A stretch of DNA of 64,000 bases, from positions 24,109-88,108 of IMG/VR virus record IMGVR_UViG_3300010354_000057, one strand, 5' to 3'. The notes under the pieces are model-generated. The model saw only the letters and a program-made list of their open reading frames with translations. It did not search any database and was not told the origin of the DNA. The position numbers were made by a program, and so were the translations under genes. Shown here piece by piece: positions 40,026 to 48,519 of the stretch (position 1 is its first letter; each line of letters opens with the position of its first letter). The DNA is from a virus.

Positions 40026-41446
40026 TAACCTGGGGAATTTCATCGGAAAGTCATAATGCAGCACTTTCAGTATTCGTAAGTGATAGACTTGTATTTGCAA
40101 GTGAAAGTGAGAGGTTTAGTGGTATTAAAAACGACCCATACTTAAATGATGGCATAATTAACTATGCACTTAAGTTTGGAAACCCTGAATTGGTCTGTTG
40201 GTATGAAAATCCGTATAAGAAAACACTTCGACAACTTCTTGCGGGACAGGGATGGATACAAAACGTCAAGAAGTATGTTGATGCTCCAATCAAGTATTAT
40301 GATCATCACTATACTCATGCTTGTGCTGGTTATTTCACCAGCAAGTTTGATGAATGTTGTGTGGTGGTTATTGATGCTATAGGAGAATTTCAAACACTCA
40401 CAATATGGGAAGCGAAAGGAAATAAACTAAAACTTAAATTTCAACGTAGATATCCACACAGTATAGGACTTTGGTACTCTGCAATGACCCAAAGATGTGG
40501 ATTAAAACCAAATGAAGAAGAATATATCCTCATGGGCATGTCTGCTTATGGGGATAAAAGAGTATGTGAAGATGCAATATATGATGATTTCATTGGATTT
40601 AGAACATCAACTTTTAAGAAAAATTTACATAAAGGATGTGAAGATTGGAGACCAAATATAAAAAACAATTTTCATATTGCTGCAGCAACTCAAAGCGTTT
40701 ATGAAACAATGTTTAGAGATGTTCTTCAGAGAGCATCTAATATTGTAAAAAGTAATAACTTAGTTCTTATGGGTGGATGCGCCTTAAATTGTGTTGCAAA
40801 TCCTATTGCATATTATTACTATGATAATGTGTGGATTATGCCTGCTCCTGGTGATAATGGATCTGCAATTGGTGCAGTTCTTGCACATAAGAAACATCAT
40901 ATTGATTGGCATGGACCATACTTGGGTTATCGCATTCAACCAGTTTCAACAAATGAAGAGATTGTTGATCATCTTTTAGAACATAAGTTGTGTGGACTTG
41001 CCAGAAATCGTGCAGAGTTTGGTCCTAGATCTTTAGGTAATCGTAGTTTACTCGCAGATCCTCGTGATCCTAATATTAAATCTGTTGTGAATGATATAAA
41101 ACAAAGGCAACAGTTTAGACCATTTGCACCAGTAATTATGGAAGAGTATGTTGAACAATATTTTAGAATGCCTATGAAAACATCTCCTTATATGCAATAT
41201 GCAGTGAGATGTAAACAGTCTAAAAATTTCCCTGCAATTGTCCATATAGATAAAACAAGTAGAGTTCAGACTGTAAATAAATCTCAGAATGTAGAACTTT
41301 ATAATCTTTTGAAGTTATGGTATGAAAAAACTGGTTGCCCAATGCTTTTGAATACAAGTTTAAATATTAAAGGAAAACCAATTGTTAATGATGAAAAAGA
41401 TTGTAAAGAATGGGAAGAAACATATGGAGTTAAAGTATTCTCATGA
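40022..41446 (+). CDS. Carbamoyltransferase (NodU/CmcH family)
   Basis: 474 residues. The N-terminal Kae1/ASKHA-type domain has ITWGISSESHNAALSV, YYDHHYTHACAGYF with the metal-binding His95/96/99, and VLMGGCALNCVANP; the C-terminal domain has EFGPRSLGNRSLLADPRD and FRPFAPVI. These enzymes carry carbamoyl from carbamoyl phosphate, through an adenylate, to a hydroxyl group of a sugar or antibiotic. Such genes are widespread in T4-like cyanophages without a proven substrate. Neighbouring SGNH and sugar-type genes fit a glycan role. Confidence 0.9.
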   Translation: MITWGISSESHNAALSVFVSDRLVFASESERFSGIKNDPYLNDGIINYALKFGNPELVCWYENPYKKTLRQLLAGQGWIQNVKKYVDAPIKYYDHHYTHACAGYFTSKFDECCVVVIDAIGEFQTLTIWEAKGNKLKLKFQRRYPHSIGLWYSAMTQRCGLKPNEEEYILMGMSAYGDKRVCEDAIYDDFIGFRTSTFKKNLHKGCEDWRPNIKNNFHIAAATQSVYETMFRDVLQRASNIVKSNNLVLMGGCALNCVANPIAYYYYDNVWIMPAPGDNGSAIGAVLAHKKHHIDWHGPYLGYRIQPVSTNEEIVDHLLEHKLCGLARNRAEFGPRSLGNRSLLADPRDPNIKSVVNDIKQRQQFRPFAPVIMEEYVEQYFRMPMKTSPYMQYAVRCKQSKNFPAIVHIDKTSRVQTVNKSQNVELYNLLKLWYEKTGCPMLLNTSLNIKGKPIVNDEKDCKEWEETYGVKVFS

Positions 41447-41652
41447 AATATTTTAAAGAAAATGATATTGTAGTGTATATTGGGTGTTCTCAAGAACAGA
41501 TAAATTGGGGATCTAATGATGATCCAAGAACAATACTTGTTGAAGGAAATGAATATGAAATAGAAGTTGTTGATATTCATTCTCAACATACTAAATTGAC
41601 ATTGAAAGGAATTCCTGGTAGATTTAATAGTGTCTGCTTTGATAAACTATGA
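41443..41652 (+). CDS. Small beta-barrel-like protein
   Basis: 69 residues (MKYFKENDIVVYIGCSQEQI), predominantly beta with charged turns, resembling SH3-like small phage proteins. ATGA overlaps on both sides link it to the carbamoyltransferase gene. Function unknown. Confidence 0.5.
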   Translation: MKYFKENDIVVYIGCSQEQINWGSNDDPRTILVEGNEYEIEVVDIHSQHTKLTLKGIPGRFNSVCFDKL

Positions 41653-41792
41653 CAATTCGCACTCATGTTCAAAAAGATGGTACTATTTGGGAATGGGAAG
41701 AAACAAAGGAATTGAAAGAATGGATTTCCCTACAAATCGCTAAAAAAGCAATGGCACAATATGATGGTGCATTAAAGGAGCTTGCTGACTGA
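41649..41792 (+). CDS. Very small protein
   Basis: 47 residues (MTIRTHVQKDGTIWEWEETK), with ATGA overlap to the preceding gene and a one-base overlap with the next. Helical second half. No family recognised. Confidence 0.5.
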   Translation: MTIRTHVQKDGTIWEWEETKELKEWISLQIAKKAMAQYDGALKELAD

Positions 41793-41986
41793 TGATTGAT
41801 GATGCTTTTTATGTTGAGCAGAAAAAATGGGGAACTTGGCAATCTTATGATAAAGATGGTAATGGGTTAGTTACTTCTCTTACTGAAGAGCAATGTATAT
41901 CAGCAACCCGTTTTATTCTTAAAGGGAGACAAGAAGGTTTTATAGAATCAAAAGTCTATGATGGTGAAGTTGGTGGAAAACTCTAA
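41792..41986 (+). CDS. Small hypothetical protein
   Basis: 64 residues (MIDDAFYVEQKKWGTWQSYD), soluble, mixed beta/helix. Last of three small overlapping genes between carbamoyltransferase and SGNH-like genes. Confidence 0.5.
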   Translation: MIDDAFYVEQKKWGTWQSYDKDGNGLVTSLTEEQCISATRFILKGRQEGFIESKVYDGEVGGKL

Positions 41987-42005
41987 TGTAAAGTAACTAT
42001 TCTTT

Positions 42006-42794
42006 ATGTCTACTTTTAAATGGATAAAAAACAAACAATTCTTATCAAAACCTAATACATATTGTATTCATAATCTTGGTGATAAACCATTATATGAAAA
42101 TATATATGAAAATAAAGAAAATATAAAGGGTGTTTGGGATTTTTGTACATCAGATTGTCAATCAAAATATGAAAAAGTGTTAGAATATAAACCAAAAAAT
42201 TGGTACTATAGAAATAATAAAGTTAAATATACTTTAAATTCTGAAGGTTATAGAACAAAAGAATTTGATGAAATTGATTGGAAAAATTCTATAGTAATGT
42301 TTGGGTGTTCTCATGTTTTTGGTACAGGTAATGATGATGATTTTACTATACCATCTTTGTTAGAAAATAAAGTAAAAATTCCCGTAATTAACATGGGAAT
42401 TAATGGTTCATCTATAAAATCTACGGCACATAATTCTTTTTCTTTGTACCATTCATACGAAACACCAAAAATGGTAATTTTTGGATGGACATATTTATCT
42501 AGAAGAGGTGAATATAGTGAAGATGGTATTAATGGAGATCATACTTATAGAAGTTTAGAAAATGCTACTGATAGTGTGTTAACAAACATGTTATTGAGTA
42601 ATTTAATAAAAACTATTTGGGTCAATAAGTGCCCAATATATGAATTTTCATTCTCTCAAAATACCTCAAAACTATTAGGTTGTGACTATTATAAAAATAT
42701 AGATTATGCGAGAGATGATGTTCATTATGGGATTAAAAGTCATCATATTATATCTGAAAAAATATATAATAAGATAAAAGATAACATAAAATGA
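42006..42794 (+). CDS. SGNH/GDSL-hydrolase-like protein
   Basis: 262 residues. SIVMFGCSHVFGTG places a Ser102-His103 where SGNH block I usually has GDS; INMGINGSSI is the block-III-like Asn/Gly segment, and RDDVHYGIKSH (Asp237/238, His240) is block V DxxH. SGNH hydrolases remove acetyl or other esters from sugars. The Ser-His variant of block I recurs in cyanophage and marine bacterial proteins. Adjacent carbamoyltransferase supports a carbohydrate context. Confidence 0.7.
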   Translation: MSTFKWIKNKQFLSKPNTYCIHNLGDKPLYENIYENKENIKGVWDFCTSDCQSKYEKVLEYKPKNWYYRNNKVKYTLNSEGYRTKEFDEIDWKNSIVMFGCSHVFGTGNDDDFTIPSLLENKVKIPVINMGINGSSIKSTAHNSFSLYHSYETPKMVIFGWTYLSRRGEYSEDGINGDHTYRSLENATDSVLTNMLLSNLIKTIWVNKCPIYEFSFSQNTSKLLGCDYYKNIDYARDDVHYGIKSHHIISEKIYNKIKDNIK

Positions 42795-42892
42795 AAAAAA
42801 TAATTAATAAAATAAAGAAGTATTTTGAAAAAAGATACATGGAAAAATTAAAAAGAGATCTAATGAAAGAAGATCCATTTATATACAAGTGA
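42791..42892 (+). CDS. 33-residue basic peptide ending DPFIYK
   Basis: MKKIINKIKKYFEKRYMEKL followed by KRDLMKEDPFIYK: amphipathic and Lys-rich, with an ATGA overlap to the SGNH-like gene. Its last residues match the frame before the carbamoyltransferase gene (39951-40025). Membrane-active or precursor-peptide roles are possible; neither is shown. Confidence 0.5.
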   Translation: MKKIINKIKKYFEKRYMEKLKRDLMKEDPFIYK

Positions 42893-42895
42893 ATT

Positions 42896-43039
42896 ATGAT
42901 TTATCACGTATTAGATCCTACTACTCCATGGTTTGAATGGTTGTCATATTGTGAGTGTTGTGCTAGTCTAGGTGTTGAACCCAGACTTGGAAGGTTCATG
43001 CGTTACCGTGAGTATTTAAATGAAGTTGGAATTTTATGA
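42896..43039 (+). CDS. Very small Cys-containing protein
   Basis: 47 residues (MIYHVLDPTTPWFEWLSYCE), with CECC in the middle and a basic end (PRLGRFMRYREYL). The cluster of three Cys suggests metal binding. Overlaps the following start by 4 bases. Confidence 0.5.
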   Translation: MIYHVLDPTTPWFEWLSYCECCASLGVEPRLGRFMRYREYLNEVGIL

Positions 43040-43251
43040 CTGAACAACATAAAAAAATCATCTTTTTTTCGTCCATTGGATGGGCATTTTTCATGACTAT
43101 TATTAGTCTTAATCTTATGAATAGGGTAGTTGCATTAGAATTAAACCAATCATTCAACGATGGTGATATTAGATCATCAATCCAAAGACTTTCTGAAGAT
43201 GTTCATCAACTTAAAAGTAGTGAAAATCAATACAGTGGTACATTTGAATGA
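43036..43251 (+). CDS. Small single-pass membrane protein
   Basis: 71 residues with a transmembrane helix at residues ~8-28 (IIFFSSIGWAFFMTIISL) and a soluble helical C-terminus (DIRSSIQRLSEDVHQLK). ATGA overlaps on both sides. Function unknown. Confidence 0.55.
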   Translation: MTEQHKKIIFFSSIGWAFFMTIISLNLMNRVVALELNQSFNDGDIRSSIQRLSEDVHQLKSSENQYSGTFE

Positions 43252-43508
43252 AGAAGATCATTCTTTGGATTCTAGGACCAATAAAAGAAAAAAAACATCC
43301 CATTAGTTGCATTGATGAAAATTTAGGAAAAAATACATCTTTAATAGAATTAATTTCCAAATTAGAAACTAGAATTGAAAATTTGGAACAAGAAAATATT
43401 GGTCTCACTAATGCTTTGTATGAGACTGAAAACAGGTTACAATCTCAAATTGACAAATTAAACCCACCTACATATAATTTACATAACTATAATCTAGGAG
43501 AACGTTAA
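43248..43508 (+). CDS. Small coiled-coil protein
   Basis: 86 residues with heptad-type helix ([20 protein letters not shown]) over residues ~32-68. Ends one base before the ferredoxin gene. A scaffold or partner function is plausible. Confidence 0.5.
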   Translation: MKKIILWILGPIKEKKHPISCIDENLGKNTSLIELISKLETRIENLEQENIGLTNALYETENRLQSQIDKLNPPTYNLHNYNLGER

Positions 43509-43509
43509 C

Positions 43510-43800
43510 ATGGCTTTTGATATTACGCTTATTGCTGCCGATGGAACTGAGACTGTAGTTCCTTGTGAAACTGATCAGTATATTCTTGATGCTGCTGAAG
43601 AGGCAGGTATTGACCTTCCTTCCTCTTGTCGTGCTGGTGCTTGCTCTGCTTGTGCTGGAAAAGTTGTGGAAGGTGAAGTTGATAATTCTGAGCAATCTTT
43701 TCTTGATGATGATCAAATGAACCAAGGATTTACCATGCTTTGTGTGGCATATCCCCTTTCCGATTGCAAAATTCTTACTGAACAAGAGGAAAATCTCTAA
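43510..43800 (+). CDS. petF: Plant-type [2Fe-2S] ferredoxin
   Basis: 96 residues, the normal length for photosynthetic ferredoxin. Cluster ligands Cys40, Cys45, Cys48 ([13 protein letters not shown]) and Cys78 (TMLCVAYP) are all present, as are the acidic surface residues. It carries electrons from photosystem I to enzymes such as FNR or bilin reductases; phage copies may feed reductive steps during infection and could also serve the phage's own radical SAM or oxygenase enzymes, which is speculation. Codon use is GC-richer than neighbours. TAATG overlap with the next gene. Confidence 0.93.
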   Translation: MAFDITLIAADGTETVVPCETDQYILDAAEEAGIDLPSSCRAGACSACAGKVVEGEVDNSEQSFLDDDQMNQGFTMLCVAYPLSDCKILTEQEENL

Positions 43801-43982
43801 TGTATGAAGATCTCGATAAATTTGAAACTGCTCTTGCTCATTTTGGTACAAGGGTTGATATTATCTGTGCAATGGAGTTAGGGGGAAAAATAAATGCTGA
43901 AACTGCTTATAAGCAAATTAAAGAAGAGCTTAAAGAAGTCAGAAAAATTAGAAAGAGATCAAAAAAAGAACAGGATTTGTGA
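43800..43982 (+). CDS. Small helical protein after ferredoxin
   Basis: 60 residues ([20 protein letters not shown]), helical with a Lys/Arg-rich end. Its last ~90 bases overlap the following zinc-ribbon ORF in another frame. An A7 run at 43960-43966 lies just where the two frames would join. Confidence 0.55.
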   Translation: MYEDLDKFETALAHFGTRVDIICAMELGGKINAETAYKQIKEELKEVRKIRKRSKKEQDL

Positions 43983-44100
43983 CAAATGTGGTGTAGAAAA
44001 ACCATTAACTGTAGAATATTTTTCGGTTGTTAAGTATTTTAGAGATGGATTTTCTTATTATTGTCATGATTGTTCAACTCCAAGTAACAAGTCTAAATAA
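43894..44100 (+). CDS. Zinc-ribbon-like protein (or C-terminal half of the preceding gene)
   Basis: 68 residues: a basic helical start, then ICDKCGVEKPLTVEYFSV and YYCHDC, two CxxC knuckles of a zinc ribbon. The Cys-bearing part lies wholly after the preceding stop. The 89-base overlap is unusually long here; a one-base change in the A7 run would fuse it to the preceding frame as one protein of about 95 residues. Confidence 0.55.
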   Translation: MLKLLISKLKKSLKKSEKLERDQKKNRICDKCGVEKPLTVEYFSVVKYFRDGFSYYCHDCSTPSNKSK

Positions 44101-44101
44101 C

Positions 44102-44109
44102 AATAAATA
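44102..44109 (+). promoter_or_regulatory. Putative late promoter (AATAAATA)
   Basis: Late-type octamer 29 bases before the collar-fibre-like gene; same spacing as before the giant fibre gene. Confidence 0.6.
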
Positions 44110-44138
44110 AGTAAATAACAAAGAAATCTTGAGATAAG

Positions 44139-44699
44139 ATGGCAGTATTAACCGCAACTGGTGTTACATTTAGTGATGCCACATCATTAACATCAAAATA
44201 TGGAGTTATACCGCAATCCACTGTGGCAGTATTTTTCCAAGCAGCTGCTCCAACAGGATGGACTAAAAGTACAACTCATGATGATAAAACTCTTAGGGTT
44301 GTAAGTGGAACTGGTGGTGGTTTTGGTTCTGGCGGAACTGCTGGGGCTGGAGGCATTTCATTCACTGCAGCATTTCCAGCAACTGCAAAACCAATCGCAG
44401 TTCCTATTTCTGTAACGTCACCAGTTAGTGCTACGATCGGAAATACAACTCTTACTACTGCACAAATTCCACAACATACTCATAATAGTTTAACTGGATC
44501 TGATGCCGCTGCTGCAACAGGATCTGCTCAATTTAGAACACCTGGTAATACTGCTACTGGTGGTGTTGATAGTCCTTTAGGAACTGGTGGAGCACACACT
44601 CACCCATGGTCTGGTAATGTTACCTTGACAACTACTGGAAATACAACAATGGACTTAAGAGTTCAATATGTTGATGTAATTCTTTGCTCATTTAACTAA
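44139..44699 (+). CDS. Tail-collar-fibre-like protein 1
   Basis: 186 residues. VAVFFQAAAPTGWTKSTTHD and LRVVSGTGGG form the collar-domain start; IPQHTHN and GGAHTHPW carry the HxH motifs that bind metal in short fibre tips such as T4 gp12. Tandem paralogue follows after one base. Probably a receptor-contact or short-fibre tip protein, transcribed late. Confidence 0.75.
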   Translation: MAVLTATGVTFSDATSLTSKYGVIPQSTVAVFFQAAAPTGWTKSTTHDDKTLRVVSGTGGGFGSGGTAGAGGISFTAAFPATAKPIAVPISVTSPVSATIGNTTLTTAQIPQHTHNSLTGSDAAAATGSAQFRTPGNTATGGVDSPLGTGGAHTHPWSGNVTLTTTGNTTMDLRVQYVDVILCSFN

Positions 44700-44700
44700 G

Positions 44701-45270
44701 ATGGCAGTTTTAACAAGTACTGGCATACGATTTGCCGTTTCTGATGAAATAAATTCAAGATATTGGTTGTACCCATCTGGAACAAAAAAACTTTTTGTTC
44801 AATCTGCAGCTCCTACTGGATGGGTTAAAGATACTACTCACGATAATAAAGCATTAAGAGTTGTATCTGGAACTGGTGGGGGTTCTGGTGGAACTAATTC
44901 GTTCACTGCAACATTTACTGCTTCTGCAATTCCAATCTCCGTTCCATTCAGTTCAACACCTCAAGTAACTTCTCCAACTGGTCAAACTTCATATACAGTT
45001 GGACAAACTACACTTTCTATTACACAAATACCAGATCACACTCATAGTAGTCTTCAAGGTGTATCTGGTGGTTCTGCATCTAATCCATTTAGTAATGCTG
45101 GTACTTTTAGAGTTGCTGGTAGTACTGCAACATCTGGAATGAATGAATCTACTGGTGGTGGTGCTCACGATCATTCTTTTAGTGGAACTGCTTCCGTGAC
45201 AACTACTGGATCCACTACTATGGATCTTAGAGTTCAATATGTGGATGCTATAATTTGCACATTGAGCTAA
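44701..45270 (+). CDS. Tail-collar-fibre-like protein 2
   Basis: 189 residues, paralogue of the preceding protein: KLFVQSAAPTGWVKDTTHDN, LRVVSGTGGG, IPDHTHS and GGAHDHSF, with the same ending LRVQYVD. N-terminus MAVLTSTGIRFAVSDEINSR aligns with MAVLTATGVTFSDATSLTS. Insert lengths between HxH motifs differ, as expected of diverging tip domains. Confidence 0.75.
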   Translation: MAVLTSTGIRFAVSDEINSRYWLYPSGTKKLFVQSAAPTGWVKDTTHDNKALRVVSGTGGGSGGTNSFTATFTASAIPISVPFSSTPQVTSPTGQTSYTVGQTTLSITQIPDHTHSSLQGVSGGSASNPFSNAGTFRVAGSTATSGMNESTGGGAHDHSFSGTASVTTTGSTTMDLRVQYVDAIICTLS

Positions 45271-45282
45271 ATATGTTATAAT
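45255..45282 (+). promoter_or_regulatory. Sigma-70-like promoter (TTGCAC-N16-TATAAT)
   Basis: TTGCAC 45255-45260 and TATAAT 45277-45282, spacer 16, 24 bases before the ATG at 45306. CTAAATA (45267-45273) lies inside the spacer. Confidence 0.6.
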
Positions 45283-45305
45283 TTTTATTATCTATTGATA
45301 TCATT

Positions 45306-45644
45306 ATGCAAGTAAAACAGGGTAATTATTGTCCATTAATTAAAAAAGATTGTATCGGACTTAAGTGTGCTTGGTATACTCATGTCCGTGGTATGAATCC
45401 AAATACGGGACAAGAAGTTGATGAATGGTCTTGTGCTATTAATTGGTTACCAATGATGCTTATTGAAAATTCACAGCAACAAAGATCGACTGGTGCTGCT
45501 GTTGAATCTTTTAGGAATGAAATGGTTAAAGCAAATGAAACAAACATCAATGTTTTATCTGCTGCTGCTCAAATGCTACAGGCATCTCTTGATGAGCGAA
45601 ACACAAAAATTCTTCCTACAGAAGTCAGAGAGGTAAACGAATGA
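45306..45644 (+). CDS. Conserved-looking phage protein with N-terminal Cys motif
   Basis: 112 residues. YCPLIKKDCIGLKCAWYTHV and EWSCAINWLPMM give four Cys in a compact N-terminal unit, followed by a helical tail (NVLSAAAQMLQASLDER). I recall this type in many marine T4- and T7-like phages with no assigned function. Overlaps the coiled-coil gene by 4 bases. Confidence 0.65.
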   Translation: MQVKQGNYCPLIKKDCIGLKCAWYTHVRGMNPNTGQEVDEWSCAINWLPMMLIENSQQQRSTGAAVESFRNEMVKANETNINVLSAAAQMLQASLDERNTKILPTEVREVNE

Positions 45645-46450
45645 GATTAACAGTTATTTACGACGATCATTATATATCAGTAGATGGATATGGTATTCAT
45701 TTTGTAGATAATTGGCCTTTTGACGAAGAAAATGTCCATGCAATACAATGGTATGAGGATCATGGAGAATTAGAATATAAAAACACAGATCCAAATTTAG
45801 AATTTACTGACTATGTAAGAATAGAAAAATATGTCAGTCACTTTAATACTGAAAAAGACAGAATTGAAGAAGAACAAAGAAAGCGTGAAGAAGAAGAAAG
45901 AAAACGCCAAGAAATGTGGCATTTGGCAATGCAAGAACTTCAACAAGAGTTGAATGAGACTAAAATGAATTATGAGATGGCACTTAATAATAACAAACAA
46001 CTTGGTAATAATTTGGAATTAATGTCAAAAAGCTATAGAGAAGCGCAAGAAAATATAGTTACAATGGCTAAAAGTTATGAAGAAACCCAGACACATTTAC
46101 AAATTGCTAATCAAATAAATGAAGAAATTCAAAAAATGCAATTAGAGATTGCAAGTGTGTCTAACCCAGATAATCAAATATTCAATCTTATTCATCCAAA
46201 TGTAATTGATTCAATATCAGAATTTAGTGATGGGGTAGACATGTCACTATTTGAGGATGACACATCAATCGTTAAAGATATTGAAGAACTACAAAACAAT
46301 GTTTCTGGAACTGAGTTTGATTTGTCCTTACTTGAAGATGAATTTGATATTGAGTTAATGGAGGATAGTAATTTGGTTAATCCTCAAGAAAATGAGGAAG
46401 ATTATATTCTTTCTATTGAAGCTTTACTATCTGAGTTAGAAGAAGAATAG
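45641..46450 (+). CDS. Coiled-coil protein
   Basis: 269 residues. A small N-terminal beta domain (LTVIYDDHYISVDGYGIHFV) is followed by a long charged coiled coil (residues ~70-170, with EEEQRKREEEERKRQEMW) and an acidic C-terminus. The second half has repeated MSKSYREAQE / MAKSYEETQT units. Structural or scaffolding function is likely; no family recognised. Confidence 0.6.
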   Translation: MRLTVIYDDHYISVDGYGIHFVDNWPFDEENVHAIQWYEDHGELEYKNTDPNLEFTDYVRIEKYVSHFNTEKDRIEEEQRKREEEERKRQEMWHLAMQELQQELNETKMNYEMALNNNKQLGNNLELMSKSYREAQENIVTMAKSYEETQTHLQIANQINEEIQKMQLEIASVSNPDNQIFNLIHPNVIDSISEFSDGVDMSLFEDDTSIVKDIEELQNNVSGTEFDLSLLEDEFDIELMEDSNLVNPQENEEDYILSIEALLSELEEE

Positions 46451-46489
46451 AATAATATTAACTTTATTTTGATTTGTAATTAATAAAAT

Positions 46490-47701
46490 ATGATAAAAGA
46501 ACTACTTGAAAACAACTATATTGTTGTACCAAACTTTATTGAAAAGGATAATGCAATTAAATTATCCAATGAATTTAAATTATATTCTGAAAAGAATTCT
46601 CTTGTTGGTGATAGTCAGGTAGAGAATTCTCACTCAAAATATGATTATATTTCTTTTTTGGAACTTTTGTGTGAAAAAACTCCAGAAGTTTCTAGAATTA
46701 TTGGTGAAACTGTTTTACCAACTTATTCTTATGCTAGAGTATATAAACACGGAAATATTCTTCCACCTCATGTTGATAGAAAAGCATGTGAAATATCACT
46801 AACTGTAAATTTAGATTGTGATATTATTTGGGATATTTGGATTTCGACGCCAACTGGTGAAAAAAGATCTATTAAGTTAGGTCCTGGTGATGCTATGATA
46901 TATCTTGGGTGTGCTGCAACACATTGGAGAGAAGAATTTAATGGTGAGTTTTGCTCTCAGGTATTTCTTCATTATGTTAGAAGTCGTGGTCCTTATTCAA
47001 ATGTATATTTTGATAAGAAAGAATGTAAAGTATCCAATGATATTTTAGAAGAAAAAGATATCCAGCAAGAAACAAATACTTCACCGACTTTAATTGTTAA
47101 AGATGATGTAAGAAAAGAAGCAATTATCACTTATAAAAGTAAGACACCTTTAGATGAGTACATTAAAATATTTTATAATGTAGTTTCTGATGAAGATTGT
47201 AATCTTATTCTTGACGAGTATGCTTCAAGTAGTGATTGGGTTGAGAGTAGAACTGGTGATGGTAATGTTAACAAACATATAAGAAATTGCGATATCATAA
47301 GTATTTCGCAAGCAAATACCATCATTAAAAATCCAGAAACAAGACAAAAGATTGATCACTTGTTGTTTAATGCTTCTGGAAAAGCATTAAAAGAATACAT
47401 TCAATTATTTCCTCATTGTGAAGTGAATACTGACAGTGGATATGATTTATTGAAATATGAAGTTGGTGGGTATTATTCTTTGCATACAGATTCATTTAAA
47501 GATATTCCACGATCAGTATCTTGCTCATTTAATCTAAATGACAATTATGAAGGTGGTGAGTTTGCATTTTTTGATAAAGAATTAGTTATTCGCGCTCCAA
47601 AAGGTTCTGCAATAGTATTTCCATCAAATTTCATGTATCCTCATGAAATAATGGAAGTTAAAAAAGGAACTAGATATTCCGTGGTAACCTGGTTTATTTG
47701 A
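46490..47701 (+). CDS. Two-domain 2OG-Fe(II) oxygenase (P4H-like C-terminus)
   Basis: 403 residues made of two jelly rolls. Domain 1 (to ~180): LPPHVDRKACEISLTVNLD with HxD, then GDAMIYLGCAATHWREEF with the distal His and Arg. Domain 2 (~215-403): GGYYSLHTDSF with HxD, GSAIVFPSNFMYPHEIMEV and RYSVVTWFI, the prolyl-4-hydroxylase-type pattern. Both domains keep metal residues, so both may be active. Overlaps the next oxygenase gene by 4 bases. Confidence 0.8.
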   Translation: MIKELLENNYIVVPNFIEKDNAIKLSNEFKLYSEKNSLVGDSQVENSHSKYDYISFLELLCEKTPEVSRIIGETVLPTYSYARVYKHGNILPPHVDRKACEISLTVNLDCDIIWDIWISTPTGEKRSIKLGPGDAMIYLGCAATHWREEFNGEFCSQVFLHYVRSRGPYSNVYFDKKECKVSNDILEEKDIQQETNTSPTLIVKDDVRKEAIITYKSKTPLDEYIKIFYNVVSDEDCNLILDEYASSSDWVESRTGDGNVNKHIRNCDIISISQANTIIKNPETRQKIDHLLFNASGKALKEYIQLFPHCEVNTDSGYDLLKYEVGGYYSLHTDSFKDIPRSVSCSFNLNDNYEGGEFAFFDKELVIRAPKGSAIVFPSNFMYPHEIMEVKKGTRYSVVTWFI

Positions 47702-48279
47702 TAGTGGAAGAGTATAACGATTTTATTGGAATTTATAAAAATGTCATATCAAAAATTGAATGTGATGAATTTGTAAAGACCATAGAAAATTATTTTGATA
47801 CTTGCAATCAAAATAATTTAATTTACGGTGTTACCCAATTTGAAAATACTGAGTTGGGTAGACATGATTTTTCTATAAATGGACTTGTAAACCTTCCTTA
47901 CGAATCTATAATTATACACAATAAATTAAATGAGTGTATGTACAAATACGCTCATAAGTATTTTACTGTTAAACAATTGACAGCATCTTCAAAAGAAGTT
48001 AAAATACAAAAAACACCTCCGAGAGGTGGATATCACCATTGGCATTGTGAACAATGTAATACTCATACTTCTGGTAGAGTATTAGGGTGGATGGTTTATC
48101 TTAATGATATTCCTGATGGAGAAGGTGAGACTGAATTCATTTGGCAAAAGTTAAGAATTAAACCAGAAGCAGGTAAATTTGTAATTTGGCCTGCTTATTT
48201 TACACACACTCATAGAGGAAATCCAGTTTACTCTTGTAATAAGTATATTGCTACTGGATGGTACACATTTGACACTTAA
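47698..48279 (+). CDS. 2OG-Fe(II) oxygenase-like protein
   Basis: 193 residues from a TTG, or 191 from the GTG at 47704. GGYHHWHCEQ supplies the first His pair, LGWMVYLNDIPDGEGETEFI the core strands, and PAYFTHTHRGNP the distal His; Arg is in SHR-type position. Cyanophages often carry this hydroxylase type. Third jelly roll in 1.8 kb. Confidence 0.75.
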   Translation: MIVEEYNDFIGIYKNVISKIECDEFVKTIENYFDTCNQNNLIYGVTQFENTELGRHDFSINGLVNLPYESIIIHNKLNECMYKYAHKYFTVKQLTASSKEVKIQKTPPRGGYHHWHCEQCNTHTSGRVLGWMVYLNDIPDGEGETEFIWQKLRIKPEAGKFVIWPAYFTHTHRGNPVYSCNKYIATGWYTFDT

Positions 48280-48294
48280 AATTTAAAGAAAATT

Positions 48295-48516
48295 ATGGCA
48301 CTTTCTAAATCTGTTGAAGAATCCTTAAAAGAAGCAGAAGCATCACTTCGTAATGCTCTTGCATTCGCTGCTCGTCAAGAAAAACCTTTTGTTGCTAAAC
48401 ATATTGCATGTATGATTGCCGACATTGATAATCTTATCAAAGCAGATGAATTAATGGATAAATTAGAAGAACGTATGAAAGGTGATAGAGGAACTTGGGG
48501 TCCATTTGGAGAATAA
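48295..48516 (+). CDS. Small helical protein
   Basis: 73 residues (MALSKSVEESLKEAEASLRN), helical throughout with a Gly-rich end (DRGTWGPFGE). I recall similar proteins in T4-like cyanophages. Three bases before the radical SAM gene. Confidence 0.6.
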   Translation: MALSKSVEESLKEAEASLRNALAFAARQEKPFVAKHIACMIADIDNLIKADELMDKLEERMKGDRGTWGPFGE

Positions 48517-48519
48517 TAT

